Numbered from the stretch's first letter, positions 8,110-17,672 are shown. The stretch is 64,000 bases of DNA from DAOUJH01 sp965116555 (GCA_965116555.1 OZ220698.1:1054001-1118000); one strand, 5' to 3'. Made by a program: numbers and translations. The notes: generated by a model from the sequence alone, not told the origin.

Positions 8110-9708
8110 TCAGCTAAACGGGGACGGCATCATCCCCACCGGCACTTCGATCAGTGTAGGCGCTTGCGCAGCGAACGAGTCGACCATCGCCCGCTCCAGT
8201 TCATCCGCGCCCCCTACCCTGACGCCGCGCGCGCCATAGGCCTCGGACAGCTTGACGAAGTCCGGGTTGTGCAACTCCGCGCCAACGGTACGACCGTCGA
8301 ACCGGTTCATCTGGTCGCGCAAGACGTTGCCGTAAGCGTTGTCGTTGAAGACAACCGTTACCACGTTGATGCCGTATTTGACCGCGGTAGACAGCTCCTG
8401 CGAGTTATACAGGAAACCGCCGTCTCCGGAGACGGCCACCACCACTTTGTCCGGCTGGGCCACTTTTGCCCCAAGCGCCACGGGGAAGGCAAACCCCAGA
8501 TTCCCAAAGTACGACGAATTGAGATACGTGCCCGGCTCATAGACCGGATAGTACGGCCGCGAGTAGTAACCCAACTGGGTCATGCCCGCCACCATTATGC
8601 CGTCGTCCGGTATGGCGGCGCGAATCGCAGCGTTGAACGAGTCCTGAGGCTCAATCCTGCGCGACTCTGCGGCTATTCTTACCTTGATCGCCTCTATCTC
8701 CGACTGCCGGCCGGGGCGCGGCGGGGCTGCGGTGGAAACCGCCTTGTACAGCGCCTCCAGTGTAAGCTTGGCGTCCCCTACGACACCGACGGTGTTCTCA
8801 TAGTTGCGACCTATCTCCTCAGCGTCTATGTCCACCTGCACAACCTGTCCGCTCAACAGACTGGGAACGGCCAGCCTTGTGCCTACAGCCAGCACAAGGT
8901 CGTGTTTCTGCATCTCATTAGCCAGCGGATCGCCTGCCGCTCTGGGCACGCCGAGCGACAGGTAGTGCCTGTCCGATATGGCGCCCTTGCCCTCGCCGGT
9001 GGTCACCACCGGAGCCTGCAGATGCTCCGCCAGCCTGGTCAGCACCTCCGACGCGCCGGAAGATATAGCTCCTCCGCCCGCCCATATCAGCGGCCTCTCG
9101 GCTCCAACCAGCAATTGTGCCGCATTCTGCACGCTTTCATCGCTGGCCGCGCCGCGCCGGTAGTCGCCCGGTTCGCGGAGCTCTATATCCGCCTCCTCCG
9201 CCAGCGTTTCCGGCGGTATCTCGATCTCCACCGGTCTGGGACGGCCTGTCTTGAGCTGGTAGAAGGCCTCGTGCACGGCTTGAGGAATCTCCGCGGGATC
9301 CAACACCCTATGCGCCCACTTGGTGATGGGACGTACCGTATCGAGCTGTTCGTGCACCTCGTGAAGGATGCCCCTGTTGACTCCTATCAACTCCCTCTGC
9401 ACCTGCCCGGACACGACCAGTATCGGTGACGATGCGGCATAAGCCGTACCGATTCCGGCGGTGGCGTTGAGCAGGCCAGGACCTGGAACCACCATCGCCG
9501 TGCCTATTCCGCCGCCTGCGCGGGAAAAACCGTCGGCCATGTAGGCGGTAGCCTGCTCGTGCCTGGTCGTTATCCAACGAATGTCGGGCTCGTCGTAAAG
9601 CGGATCCAGGGCGTGGTAAAGCTGCACCCCAGGCAGGCCGAATATGACCCGCACACCCTCTCGGTACAACGATTTCGCCAGTGCTTGTCCACCGGTCATT
9701 CTAGGCAT
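8110..9708 (-). CDS. thiamine diphosphate-dependent enzyme, acetolactate synthase/decarboxylase family
   Basis: 532 residues with the three-domain plan of the family. The PYR domain carries the catalytic Glu51 (TTRHEQATAYMADG), a middle domain follows, and the PP domain has the ThDP motif GDGG at 428-431 with the partner NDNAYG near 455-460. The enzyme binds ThDP and Mg2+ and works on 2-oxo acids, either decarboxylating or carboligating. No FAD-specific feature was recognised, so true acetolactate synthase is not assured. It starts 5 nt after the MFS carrier ends and is followed by the AllA-like lyase. Glyoxylate carboligase is one possible activity given that neighbour. Confidence 0.85.
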   Translation of the reverse strand: MPRMTGGQALAKSLYREGVRVIFGLPGVQLYHALDPLYDEPDIRWITTRHEQATAYMADGFSRAGGGIGTAMVVPGPGLLNATAGIGTAYAASSPILVVSGQVQRELIGVNRGILHEVHEQLDTVRPITKWAHRVLDPAEIPQAVHEAFYQLKTGRPRPVEIEIPPETLAEEADIELREPGDYRRGAASDESVQNAAQLLVGAERPLIWAGGGAISSGASEVLTRLAEHLQAPVVTTGEGKGAISDRHYLSLGVPRAAGDPLANEMQKHDLVLAVGTRLAVPSLLSGQVVQVDIDAEEIGRNYENTVGVVGDAKLTLEALYKAVSTAAPPRPGRQSEIEAIKVRIAAESRRIEPQDSFNAAIRAAIPDDGIMVAGMTQLGYYSRPYYPVYEPGTYLNSSYFGNLGFAFPVALGAKVAQPDKVVVAVSGDGGFLYNSQELSTAVKYGINVVTVVFNDNAYGNVLRDQMNRFDGRTVGAELHNPDFVKLSEAYGARGVRVGGADELERAMVDSFAAQAPTLIEVPVGMMPSPFS

Positions 9709-9713
9709 GTACT

Positions 9714-11066
9714 CTACTCCTTTGTATTCGCAGTGCTGGCGGCTCTCCTGGCTTCCAATGGGTCCTCCACCAGCCGGGGCTTGCCTGCCAGGAAAATAGT
9801 GGGCGCGCCCAGGGCCACCAGCGGACCCATGATTAAGAAGGCCAGTTGGTAGGAATCCTGGGCATCGAACATCATCCCGGCAAACAACGGGCCCAGAACC
9901 CCGCCGCCCACGGTAATTGGGTTCATTATTCCGCGCAACGTAGCATATCTCCTCGGCCCAAAGAAATCGGCCACTATGGCCTGTTGCGTCACGGTGTGAG
10001 CCGCTTGCCCCAAGCCGTAAAACAGATAGTACAACACAACGGCCCAGAGTGTGCTTGGGGTGATCATGGCAATGGCAACCCAGCCTATACCCATCAAGAC
10101 AAAGCTGAACATGAGCAGCCTGTGCCTCCCTACCTTATCACCAAACCAGCCGCTGCCCAGACGACCAAACACCTGCACCGCGCCGTAGATGGCAACTATC
10201 ACCCCCGCGGAAAGCTCCGTAAATCCCGTGAAGCGCAGATGCGTAATGAAATGTACGTGGTTGGTGGAGGTGCCAAAACTGTAGACGGCGTTGGCCAGCA
10301 GCACCATCCAGAACGATGCCATCTTCAGGGCGTCTTTCACCGAGTAGCTCTCGCCTTCTTGCCCTTGTTGCTTTGATCCGGAACCGCTAGATGCCTGGAG
10401 CGGCGCGGGTGCTCCGTCCGGCAGCCAGCCGTACGGTTCCGGCCTGGCCCTGAGCAGCAGCGCCGTGGGGAAATTTATGACCAGGAACGCTATGGCGGCA
10501 ATCGTGGCCGCTTCACGCCATCCGAACGCCACCAGTAGGATGGTGATGGGCAGCGAGCCCACATAGCCCCATCCGCGGCCCATGGCAATGAAAGAGGAGG
10601 CTATGCCGCGCTTGCGGTGGAACCAGTGCATCACGGGCGTTATGTACGCCATGTGCGCGCCCATTCCCTGACCCACTGCTATTACGAACGAGGCAACGTA
10701 GAACTCCCATATGGAGTCCATGTTGGCGAAGAGCAGCAGCCCTATGGTCATCACCACGTTGCCGAAGGCCGCCATAATTCTGGGGCCGACGCGGTCTATC
10801 AGGTAGCCGGAAACGGGAGCCAGTATGCCCGTTTCCAACTGCTTCAGAGAGAATCCCAGGGAGATGGCGGTAAGCGACCAACCCATCTCATCGCGCATGT
10901 CTTTGATGAAAATGGAAAGGCCAACCATGAACACGGCCATGTTGACAAAGCTGGTGATGGTGCCAGCCGCAACAATGTACCACCCGTAGAAGATTCTGCC
11001 TGGCCTAACCGGAGGGGCGGGTTGTGTGGAGTCCTGCTCTATTGCCACTTGCTGTAGTATAGGCAT
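9714..11066 (-). CDS. MFS transporter, monocarboxylate/oxalate-formate antiporter-like
   Basis: 450 residues with twelve predicted membrane segments. The first helix GWYIVAAGTITSFVNMAVFMVG and the following IKDMRDEMGWSLTAIS are typical of MCT/OFA-type carriers, as is FGRLGSGWFGDKVGRHRLL, the loop 8-9 counterpart of the MFS signature. A hydrophilic central loop lies near residues 215-240. It is the first gene of the minus-strand set with the ThDP enzyme and AllA-like lyase and probably imports their organic acid substrate; the exact substrate is unknown. Confidence 0.87.
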   Translation of the reverse strand: MPILQQVAIEQDSTQPAPPVRPGRIFYGWYIVAAGTITSFVNMAVFMVGLSIFIKDMRDEMGWSLTAISLGFSLKQLETGILAPVSGYLIDRVGPRIMAAFGNVVMTIGLLLFANMDSIWEFYVASFVIAVGQGMGAHMAYITPVMHWFHRKRGIASSFIAMGRGWGYVGSLPITILLVAFGWREAATIAAIAFLVINFPTALLLRARPEPYGWLPDGAPAPLQASSGSGSKQQGQEGESYSVKDALKMASFWMVLLANAVYSFGTSTNHVHFITHLRFTGFTELSAGVIVAIYGAVQVFGRLGSGWFGDKVGRHRLLMFSFVLMGIGWVAIAMITPSTLWAVVLYYLFYGLGQAAHTVTQQAIVADFFGPRRYATLRGIMNPITVGGGVLGPLFAGMMFDAQDSYQLAFLIMGPLVALGAPTIFLAGKPRLVEDPLEARRAASTANTKE

Positions 11067-11124
11067 GTTGCAAAGATACGCAAGATATAACTACCTAACC
11101 AAAACGTTAACCTAGGAGCCTTTC

Positions 11125-11340
11125 ATGTGCCGTAGCATCAAGAAGCTGCGCAGCCCGGACGCCGCAGTCAATGACGAAGACGTGCGCGCCGCCGCGTTGC
11201 AATTCGTGCGTAAGATCAGCGGCTATGCCAAGCCCTCGCGAGCCAATGAGGCCGCTTTTAATCACGCCATCGATGAGATAAGCCTGGCATCCCATTCCCT
11301 GCTTACCTCACTGAAGACCGTACGTACCAAGACTGGCTAG
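11125..11340 (+). CDS. DUF2277 family small protein
   Basis: 71 residues beginning MCRSIKKLR, with AALQFVRKISGYAKPSRANEAAFNHAIDEIS, which is the whole DUF2277 pattern. The family is small, cytosolic and of unknown function. TAGGAG precedes ATG by about 6 nt. Its TAG stop is followed 9 nt later by the hydantoinase-family start, so the two are probably cotranscribed. Confidence 0.9.
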   Translation: MCRSIKKLRSPDAAVNDEDVRAAALQFVRKISGYAKPSRANEAAFNHAIDEISLASHSLLTSLKTVRTKTG

Positions 11341-11349
11341 GAGGTATCT

Positions 11350-12780
11350 ATGCTTGACCTAACGATAAGAGGTGGACAGGTTGTGACCCCTGCAGGCGTC
11401 GGCCAGTGGGACATAGGCGTCGTGGGCGAGAAGATTGTGGCCGTAGCCACGCCGGGCAATCTCCCAGAAACAAGAAAGGCCATCGACGCCACTGGCAAGA
11501 TCGTTGTGCCCGGAGGCGTGGAAGCGCACACCCACGTGGGGTTCCCCCACCTGGCGCCCGGCTGGGGCAACAACACTGCGGGCCCGGAAGACCTGTCTCT
11601 GGGCGCAATCTGGGGCGGCACAACCACTATGATGGACTTTGCCAGCGTTACCGATGCCGAGCATGGAGACATGGTCAGAGCCGTCAATGACCACATGGCC
11701 ATGTTCCAAGACAAGATGTACGTAGACTACTCGGCACATTGCACCTACCGGGGCCCAAACGCCAATCCAAAAACCATCACGCAGATAAAAGACCTAATCG
11801 CGGCGGGCTTCCCCAGCGTCAAGATATTCACCACCAACCACGCTCCGCGGCCAAACCGGCCGGTCACCATGATAGACATGGGGCAGCTGGTGGATATCAT
11901 GCGGGAAACCGCGGAGCACGGCGGCATCGTGGCCATTCACGCGGAGGACGACGAAATAGTGCAGTACAACTACGCCAGGGCCGCTGAGAACGACACCTGG
12001 GACTGGTACTACCTCCCCAAGATCCGCAGCAACCTGTCGGAGGACATCTCGGTACGTCGTGTGATACGCGCCGCCGAGCATACCGGCTCCGCCATGTACA
12101 TAGTGCACACCAGCGCCAAGGAGGGCGTGAACGCCATAGCCGAATCCAGGAGGCGCGGTTACCCCACATACGGCGAGACCATCCTCCTCTACGCCTCTTT
12201 CAACTCCGAAAACTACAAAGAGGCGGACGGCATGAAATACCATACCTACCCTGCCACGAAGTCGGAGGAGGACAGACTGCGGCTTTGGGACGCCCTGATC
12301 GGGGGAGACCTGAGTATTCTGGCCACCGACGCCATAGCTACCGATTACGCCGGAAAGACCAGGGGTAGAACGGTGGTCGACGTCCAGGGCGGCAACATAG
12401 GCATCGAGATCCGCATGGGGGTAGCATACTCGGACGGCGTGGTGAAACAGGGCATGTCCTTGGAGCGCTACGTCGATATCATGTCGACCAATCCCGCCAA
12501 AATACTTGGCTTCTACCCACAAAAGGGCGCCATAGCTACCGGCAGCGACGCCGACATTACGATAATTGATCCCAACTTCAAGAAGACGCTGTCGATGGAG
12601 GACCTGCACCTCTACGATTACAACCCGTGGGAGGGCTGGCAAATAGAAGGCTGGCCTGTAACCGTGACCCTGCGCGGCAAGGTGATGATAGAGGACCGCA
12701 AACTGGTGGGAAAGCTCGGTGAGGGCAAGCTCATCCACCGCAAGATAGCATCAGACGTCCTCACCAGGCCCGCCGTCTAG
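11350..12780 (+). CDS. hydantoinase/dihydropyrimidinase-family amidohydrolase
   Basis: 476 residues of the cyclic-amidohydrolase fold. Metal ligands can be placed: His60 and His62 (EAHTHVG), the carbamylated Lys158 (FPSVKIF), His197 (AIHAED), a later histidine in IVHTS and the aspartate in LATDAIATDY. Two usual features differ: the catalytic tyrosine five residues after the lysine is Asn163, and the aspartate motif lacks the usual following histidine. It should hydrolyse a cyclic amide or ureide with a two-metal centre, but the substrate may not be a standard hydantoin. AGGAGG precedes the ATG, and the gene follows DUF2277. Confidence 0.85.
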   Translation: MLDLTIRGGQVVTPAGVGQWDIGVVGEKIVAVATPGNLPETRKAIDATGKIVVPGGVEAHTHVGFPHLAPGWGNNTAGPEDLSLGAIWGGTTTMMDFASVTDAEHGDMVRAVNDHMAMFQDKMYVDYSAHCTYRGPNANPKTITQIKDLIAAGFPSVKIFTTNHAPRPNRPVTMIDMGQLVDIMRETAEHGGIVAIHAEDDEIVQYNYARAAENDTWDWYYLPKIRSNLSEDISVRRVIRAAEHTGSAMYIVHTSAKEGVNAIAESRRRGYPTYGETILLYASFNSENYKEADGMKYHTYPATKSEEDRLRLWDALIGGDLSILATDAIATDYAGKTRGRTVVDVQGGNIGIEIRMGVAYSDGVVKQGMSLERYVDIMSTNPAKILGFYPQKGAIATGSDADITIIDPNFKKTLSMEDLHLYDYNPWEGWQIEGWPVTVTLRGKVMIEDRKLVGKLGEGKLIHRKIASDVLTRPAV

Positions 12781-12809
12781 CGCCTCCAGCGTGAGCCATA
12801 GACCCTGTA

Positions 12810-13493
12810 ATGGTCACCCTTCAGCAACTGAACCGGCAGATAATCTCATGCGCTCAGTGCCTCCGGTTGGTGGAGCACCGGCAGGCCGTAGCCCGCACGA
12901 AGCGTCGCATGTACAGCGACTGGGATTACTGGGGCAAACCTGTGCCTGGCCTAGGTGATGAATCGGCCAAGATACTGATTCTTGGCCTGGCTCCCGGCGC
13001 CCACGGCTCCAATCGGACGGGGCGTATGTTCACGGGAGATGGCAGCGGCGAATGGCTGTTTCGCTCCCTCTACAAACATGATCTGGTGAACCAGCCATTA
13101 TCGACCCACAGAGGCGACGGCTTGACGGTGAACAACGTATTCATTACGGCGGCTTTAAGGTGTGCTCCGCCGGACAACAAGCCCAAAGCGGAGGAGTTGA
13201 TGCGATGCCAGCCGTACCTCTTGGCTGAGCTAGAGCTTCTGAGGAACGTAGAAGTGGTCGTCGCGCTGGGCAAAATCGCCTTCGATAGCTTTCTCAAGGC
13301 CTGCAAGGCGCTTGAACGCCCGCTCCCCTACCCCAAGCCCAAGTTCGGTCACGGACTCGAATACAAGCTGCCTCCGAACTTGACGTTCATCGCCTCGTAT
13401 CATCCAAGCCGCCAGAACACCCAGACGGGTAAACTCACCGAGTCCATGTTGGACAACATCTTCGAAAGGGCGCGGGCGCTATCCTCCCTTTAG
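12810..13493 (+). CDS. uracil-DNA glycosylase, family 5 (UDGb), iron-sulfur
   Basis: 227 residues. Motif A is GLAPGAHGSNRTGRMFTGD (residues 59-77), which has alanine/glycine where other families carry an acidic or amide catalytic residue, as in UDGb. Motif C is YHPSRQNTQTGK, with His198. Four cysteines, Cys14, Cys17, Cys118 and Cys133, match the 4Fe-4S ligand spacing of families 4 and 5. It removes uracil and other deaminated bases in base excision repair. Its last 4 nt overlap the convergent aldehyde dehydrogenase gene. Confidence 0.9.
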   Translation: MVTLQQLNRQIISCAQCLRLVEHRQAVARTKRRMYSDWDYWGKPVPGLGDESAKILILGLAPGAHGSNRTGRMFTGDGSGEWLFRSLYKHDLVNQPLSTHRGDGLTVNNVFITAALRCAPPDNKPKAEELMRCQPYLLAELELLRNVEVVVALGKIAFDSFLKACKALERPLPYPKPKFGHGLEYKLPPNLTFIASYHPSRQNTQTGKLTESMLDNIFERARALSSL

Positions 13494-14902
13494 GGGTGAT
13501 AGGCCACCATTTTGACCTCGGTCATCTCTTCCACGGCGTACTTGGGGCCTTCCTTGCCCAGGCCGCTCTCCTTCAGTCCGCCAAACGGCATCAGGTCGGC
13601 ACGGTAGCCGGGGCCTTGGTTGATCATCAGGTTCCCAAACTCAACCTCTTTGGCGAACTTCATCGCCCAATCCACGTTCTGGGTGAATATCCCCGCGCTT
13701 AGCCCGTAGTTGGTATCGTTCGCCATACCAATGGCTTCATCGATATCGGTGAACGGCGTCACAGCCACCGCGGGACCAAACAGCTCGTCACACGAGATTC
13801 GCATCTCTGGCCTGGCGTCCGCCACAACCGTCGGCTGGTGCACCGCCTTGGAATAGTCGCCTCCGGCTATAACGCGGCCTCCTCCCGCTAGAGCCTCTTT
13901 GACCCACTCGTTGACCCGCGCCGCATCCTGTTCGCGCACCATCGGTCCCATCGCCACGCCTTCCTCCAATTGATCGCCCACCTTTATCGCCTCTACTGCC
14001 TCTTTCAGAGCGTCCAGATAGTCCGCATAGAGAGACCTGCTTGTGATTATGCGCTGTGCTGAGGTGCACGCCTGTCCCGCATTGGCGTATCCGCTTGATA
14101 TTGTGGCTGCCACCACCTTCTTCATATCGGCATCGGGCATCACAATCAACGGGCAGATGGAACCCAGCTCCATGGTAATTCTCTTGAGACCGGCCACCCG
14201 TGCTATGTGCTCACCTATGTCCCGGCTTCCCGTGAACGATATCTTGCGTACTCGCTGGTCGGCCACCAGGGCGTCCCCCAAGACGCCGCCCGAGCCGGTC
14301 AAGCACTGCACCGCTTCCGGCGGCACGCCTGCATCGAGCAGAATCTCCACCAGCTTCAACGCCGACAAAGGAGTATCGCTGGCCGGTTTGACGATCACGG
14401 AGTTGCCCGCGGCCAGTGCTGGAGCCACCTTGTGCGCGACCAGGTTCAGCGGGAAGTTGAACGGGCTGATAGCCACCACCACGCCAACGGGGACGCGCAA
14501 GGTGAATCCTAGCTGGCCCGTCCAAGTGGGGTTAGCGTCCAGGGGTATGGTCTCGCCGTAGATGCGCTTAGCCTCTTCCCCGGAGAGGCTGATTGTCTGC
14601 ACGGCGCGGGCAACCTCTGCCCTGCCCTCGGCCAGGATCTTGCCCTCCTCCATGGAGATGGTCCGCGCCATCTCCTCCGACCGCTCTTCCAGCAGGTCTG
14701 CCGCTTTTCGCAGCCAGAGGAACCGCTGATAGCTCGGCGTTTTCGCCATGACCTTGGCGCCTCGCACCGCGCTGGATATGGCCGTCTCCACGTCCTCCAA
14801 GTCTGCTTTCGGCACGGAATCTATTACTGAGTTGTCGAATGGATTGATTACTTCCGCCTTCTCAGGCTTGTCTACCCATTCGCCGCCTACAAACATCTTC
14901 AT
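13490..14902 (-). CDS. NAD(P)+-dependent aldehyde dehydrogenase
   Basis: 470 residues, full family length. The catalytic Cys279 lies in NAGQACTSAQR and the general base Glu245 in ITMELGS. The cofactor-binding SPFNFPLNLVAHKVAPALAAGNSVIVKPAS block is intact, as is the FGNLMINQGPGYRADLMPFGGLKESG C-terminal region. The pattern resembles lactaldehyde/succinate-semialdehyde or non-phosphorylating GAPDH members; the substrate is not determined. It oxidises an aldehyde to its acid in the cytosol. It is divergent from the aminotransferase across a 154-bp AT-rich spacer likely to hold both promoters. Confidence 0.92.
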   Translation of the reverse strand: MKMFVGGEWVDKPEKAEVINPFDNSVIDSVPKADLEDVETAISSAVRGAKVMAKTPSYQRFLWLRKAADLLEERSEEMARTISMEEGKILAEGRAEVARAVQTISLSGEEAKRIYGETIPLDANPTWTGQLGFTLRVPVGVVVAISPFNFPLNLVAHKVAPALAAGNSVIVKPASDTPLSALKLVEILLDAGVPPEAVQCLTGSGGVLGDALVADQRVRKISFTGSRDIGEHIARVAGLKRITMELGSICPLIVMPDADMKKVVAATISSGYANAGQACTSAQRIITSRSLYADYLDALKEAVEAIKVGDQLEEGVAMGPMVREQDAARVNEWVKEALAGGGRVIAGGDYSKAVHQPTVVADARPEMRISCDELFGPAVAVTPFTDIDEAIGMANDTNYGLSAGIFTQNVDWAMKFAKEVEFGNLMINQGPGYRADLMPFGGLKESGLGKEGPKYAVEEMTEVKMVAYHP

Positions 14903-15056
14903 TGGTCTACCCTCCTAATCAAGGTGCACGACCTGGTTTCTCTAAGCAACCAAGCCACTCCGCGTCAGTCTATTCAGTTAACATAGAATTCTATACTTTG
15001 CTTCATTTCAATAACAGGCGTAACATCATACAGCAAGTTATTGTCCAAGGAGCTAT

Positions 15057-16211
15057 ATGCCTTCACTGAGTGCCAGAACAAGATTAGTGTTCCAGTCGGA
15101 GATCCGGTCTATGAGCATAGAGTGCAACAGAGTTGGCGGAATCAACCTTGCTCAGGGCGTCTGCGATATGGAAGTGCCCCTCCCCGTGAGACAGGGTGCT
15201 CAACAGGCCGTGGATGACGGGTTCAACATATACACACGCTATGACGGACTCCCACAGCTCAGGTACGCCATCGCCAAGAAGATGCGCCGCTACAACGGCA
15301 TGGACGTAGACCCGGAGAACCAGGTCATAGTCAGCACAGGCTCTACCGGAGTGTTCTACAGCGCCTGCATGGCGCTGCTCGACCCGGGCGACGAGGTAAT
15401 ACTCTTCGAACCGTACTACCAGTACCACGTGAACACTCTTCTCTCGCTGGACGCCGTCCCCGTCTACGTGCCGACTACGCCTCCCGATTGGTCGTTTGAG
15501 CAGGAGCAACTGAGAGCCGCCATCACGCCCCGGACCAAAGCCATCATCGTCAACACTCCTTCCAATCCCTCCGGCAAGGTGTACAGCCGCACCGAGCTGG
15601 AATGGATTGCCGAGGTTGTCCAGGAGAATGACCTCTTCCTCATAACCGACGAGATTTACGAGCACTTCGTCTACGACGGCAGAACGCACATAAGCCCGGC
15701 CACGCTCCCAGGCATGGCGGAGCGCACTATCACCATATCGGGAGCTTCCAAGGTCTTCAGCATCACGGGCTGGCGGATTGGGTACGCCGTGAGCGATGCA
15801 AAGTGGGCGCAGATCATCGGATATATGAACGATTTGGTCTACGTATGCGCCCCCGCGCCGCTTCAACTTGGCGTGGCAAGAGGCCTGGAGGAGCTTTCAC
15901 CGGAGTACTACTCCAATATCGCCTCTGACTTCAACGTCAAAAGAGACAGGATTTGCAACGCTCTGTCCAATGCGGGCTTGGCCCCCTACCCGCCCCAGGG
16001 CTCCTACTACGTCTTGGCCGACGTTTCCCGGCTTCCCGGAGAGACAGGCAGAGACAAGGCCATGCATCTGCTCCGGGAAACCGGCGTGGCTGGGGTGCCC
16101 GGAAGCGCCTTCTACCACGGATCGGACGGAGACAATCTCATCCGCTTCTGCTACGCCAAAACCTACGAAGACTTGGAAGAAGCCTGCCGCAGAATTGAGG
16201 CGCTGGCTTAG
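15057..16211 (+). CDS. class I pyridoxal-phosphate aminotransferase
   Basis: 384 residues. The PLP lysine is Lys232 in SGASKVFSITGWRIGY, and the preceding NTPSNPSGKVYSRTEL and ITDEIYEHFVYDG blocks provide the usual asparagine, aspartate and tyrosine contacts. The closing RFCYAKTYEDLEEACRRI region holds the substrate-carboxylate arginine. The family moves amino groups between amino acids and 2-oxo acids. AAGGAG precedes the ATG. A GYD-like protein and an alanine-racemase-fold PLP enzyme follow on the same strand, forming a small amino-acid operon. Confidence 0.92.
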   Translation: MPSLSARTRLVFQSEIRSMSIECNRVGGINLAQGVCDMEVPLPVRQGAQQAVDDGFNIYTRYDGLPQLRYAIAKKMRRYNGMDVDPENQVIVSTGSTGVFYSACMALLDPGDEVILFEPYYQYHVNTLLSLDAVPVYVPTTPPDWSFEQEQLRAAITPRTKAIIVNTPSNPSGKVYSRTELEWIAEVVQENDLFLITDEIYEHFVYDGRTHISPATLPGMAERTITISGASKVFSITGWRIGYAVSDAKWAQIIGYMNDLVYVCAPAPLQLGVARGLEELSPEYYSNIASDFNVKRDRICNALSNAGLAPYPPQGSYYVLADVSRLPGETGRDKAMHLLRETGVAGVPGSAFYHGSDGDNLIRFCYAKTYEDLEEACRRIEALA

Positions 16212-16244
16212 TGACGGCCAAACAACAATAAATCAGGAGGGATC

Positions 16245-16541
16245 ATGTCTACGTATACAGGCCTTTTGAAGTTCAACGACGACCGCAGCGGAGAACAGCA
16301 GTTGGAAGCCGGTAGAGCGGCGCGTGCCATCGCGGAGTCGGTTGGCGGCGGAGGGCGCTTCCTTCACATCTACTGGACGGAGGGAGACGCCGACCTGCAC
16401 CTCACCTACGAAGGCCGCACCAAGGAACAGGCAATGAGCGTGTTCACGCAGATAGAGCAGCAGCAAAACGCCACTATTTGCGTGGTTAGAGCCCTGGCCG
16501 AAGGCGAAAAGGAGCGGGCCATCCAGGGCGAAGACGTTTGA
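16245..16541 (+). CDS. GYD-domain-like small protein
   Basis: 98 residues that follow the GYD pattern of a short alpha/beta sandwich: STYTGLLKF, then RAARAIAESVGGGGRFLHIYWTEGDADLHLTYEG, then ATICVVRALAEGEKERAI. These are ferredoxin-like dimeric proteins of unknown function. AGGAGG precedes the ATG by about 7 nt. It sits 33 nt after the aminotransferase and 9 nt before the next PLP enzyme, so a role in the same pathway is likely but undefined. Confidence 0.65.
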   Translation: MSTYTGLLKFNDDRSGEQQLEAGRAARAIAESVGGGGRFLHIYWTEGDADLHLTYEGRTKEQAMSVFTQIEQQQNATICVVRALAEGEKERAIQGEDV

Positions 16542-16550
16542 CGCAGTGAA

Positions 16551-17672
16551 ATGTCCACAATTGAAGCAGGTGAGTACAAGCTGAATAACCCCGAAGCTAT
16601 CGAGACGCCGGCCATGCTGGTCTTCCGGGACATGGTGCAATACAACATTCGAGAGATCATTGGAATGTGCGGCGCTTCTCAGAAGATAGTCCCGCACGTC
16701 AAGACGCACAAATCCCCGCAGGTCCTCCGCATGCAGTTGGAAGCTGGGATGGTCGGCTTCAAGTGCGCCACCTTGAGCGAGGCGGAAATGGTGGCCGGTG
16801 CCGGAGGCAGGGAAATCATCATCGCCTTCCCAATACCGCATCCTGCCAAGCTGGCGCGGCTCATGGCTTTGAAGCAAAGCTATCCCACGGCGAACATCAG
16901 CGTCATAGCAGGCGACCCCAAGCACGTGGAAATCCTGTCCGATGCCGCCGTCCGGCACAATCAAGACCTGTCCGTCTATATGGACGTGGAGGTGGGCAGC
17001 GAGCACGGAACGGGGGTTCAAGCCGGTGAAGCGGCTGACCGGCTCTACCTGCAGATAGCACGCTCTCCGGGTCTCGTCCCTGCCGGCATACACGCCTACG
17101 ATGGACACGCCGGAGATACCGCGGAACCCGGCCCGCGGCAGGCGGTGGTGCAAGGAAACCTCGAGAAGGTATACGCCATCAAGAGCAACGCGGCGCGACA
17201 AGGCATAGACGTCCCTGACGTCATAGCCGGTGGCTCTTGGTCGTTCCGCTTTTACGCCGAAGAGGAGGGCGTCAGAGTATCGCCGGGCAACTGGATCTAC
17301 TTCGATCTGGTCAACTCGGTAATGACCGATCTCGGCTTCAAGAAGGCGAGCGCCATCCTGGGACAGGTCGTCGATGCCCAAGAGGAGTGGGACACGGTCA
17401 CCGTCGACATCGGCCAGAAAGGCGTAAGCCACGACCCTCCAATGTCCAACCGGTTCAAGATCATCGGCAAACCGGAAGCTGAGCTGGTGGGCCAAACCGA
17501 GGAGCACGGTGTGGTCAAGCTAAACGGCGAAAAGCTGGAAATCGGCGATTTCTTCCTTGCTTCGCCGGGCCACGCTTGCATGACCACGTTCAAGTACCCC
17601 TCATCTCTGGCCGTGAACGGAGCCGGAGACGTTGTGGAGACCTACTACCACACCGCCCGCGACCGGCTGTAA
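16551..17672 (+). CDS. D-threonine aldolase / D-serine dehydratase-like PLP enzyme (alanine racemase N-terminal fold)
   Basis: 373 residues. The PLP lysine is Lys51 in HVKTHKSP, the hallmark of the DSD1/D-TA family. A barrel domain with GFKCATLSEAEMV, GIHAYDGHAG and GGSWSF contacts is followed by a beta-domain ending in the metal-binding SPGHACMT motif (His and Cys near residues 343-345). Relatives cleave or dehydrate D-3-hydroxyamino acids with a divalent metal. With the upstream aminotransferase it suggests D-amino acid catabolism. Substrate unknown. Confidence 0.85.
   Translation: MSTIEAGEYKLNNPEAIETPAMLVFRDMVQYNIREIIGMCGASQKIVPHVKTHKSPQVLRMQLEAGMVGFKCATLSEAEMVAGAGGREIIIAFPIPHPAKLARLMALKQSYPTANISVIAGDPKHVEILSDAAVRHNQDLSVYMDVEVGSEHGTGVQAGEAADRLYLQIARSPGLVPAGIHAYDGHAGDTAEPGPRQAVVQGNLEKVYAIKSNAARQGIDVPDVIAGGSWSFRFYAEEEGVRVSPGNWIYFDLVNSVMTDLGFKKASAILGQVVDAQEEWDTVTVDIGQKGVSHDPPMSNRFKIIGKPEAELVGQTEEHGVVKLNGEKLEIGDFFLASPGHACMTTFKYPSSLAVNGAGDVVETYYHTARDRL

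Noticed and set aside
7723..9429. 568-codon plus-strand frame
   Set aside because: Antisense to the AllA-like and ThDP enzyme genes, whose motifs are clear on the other strand.
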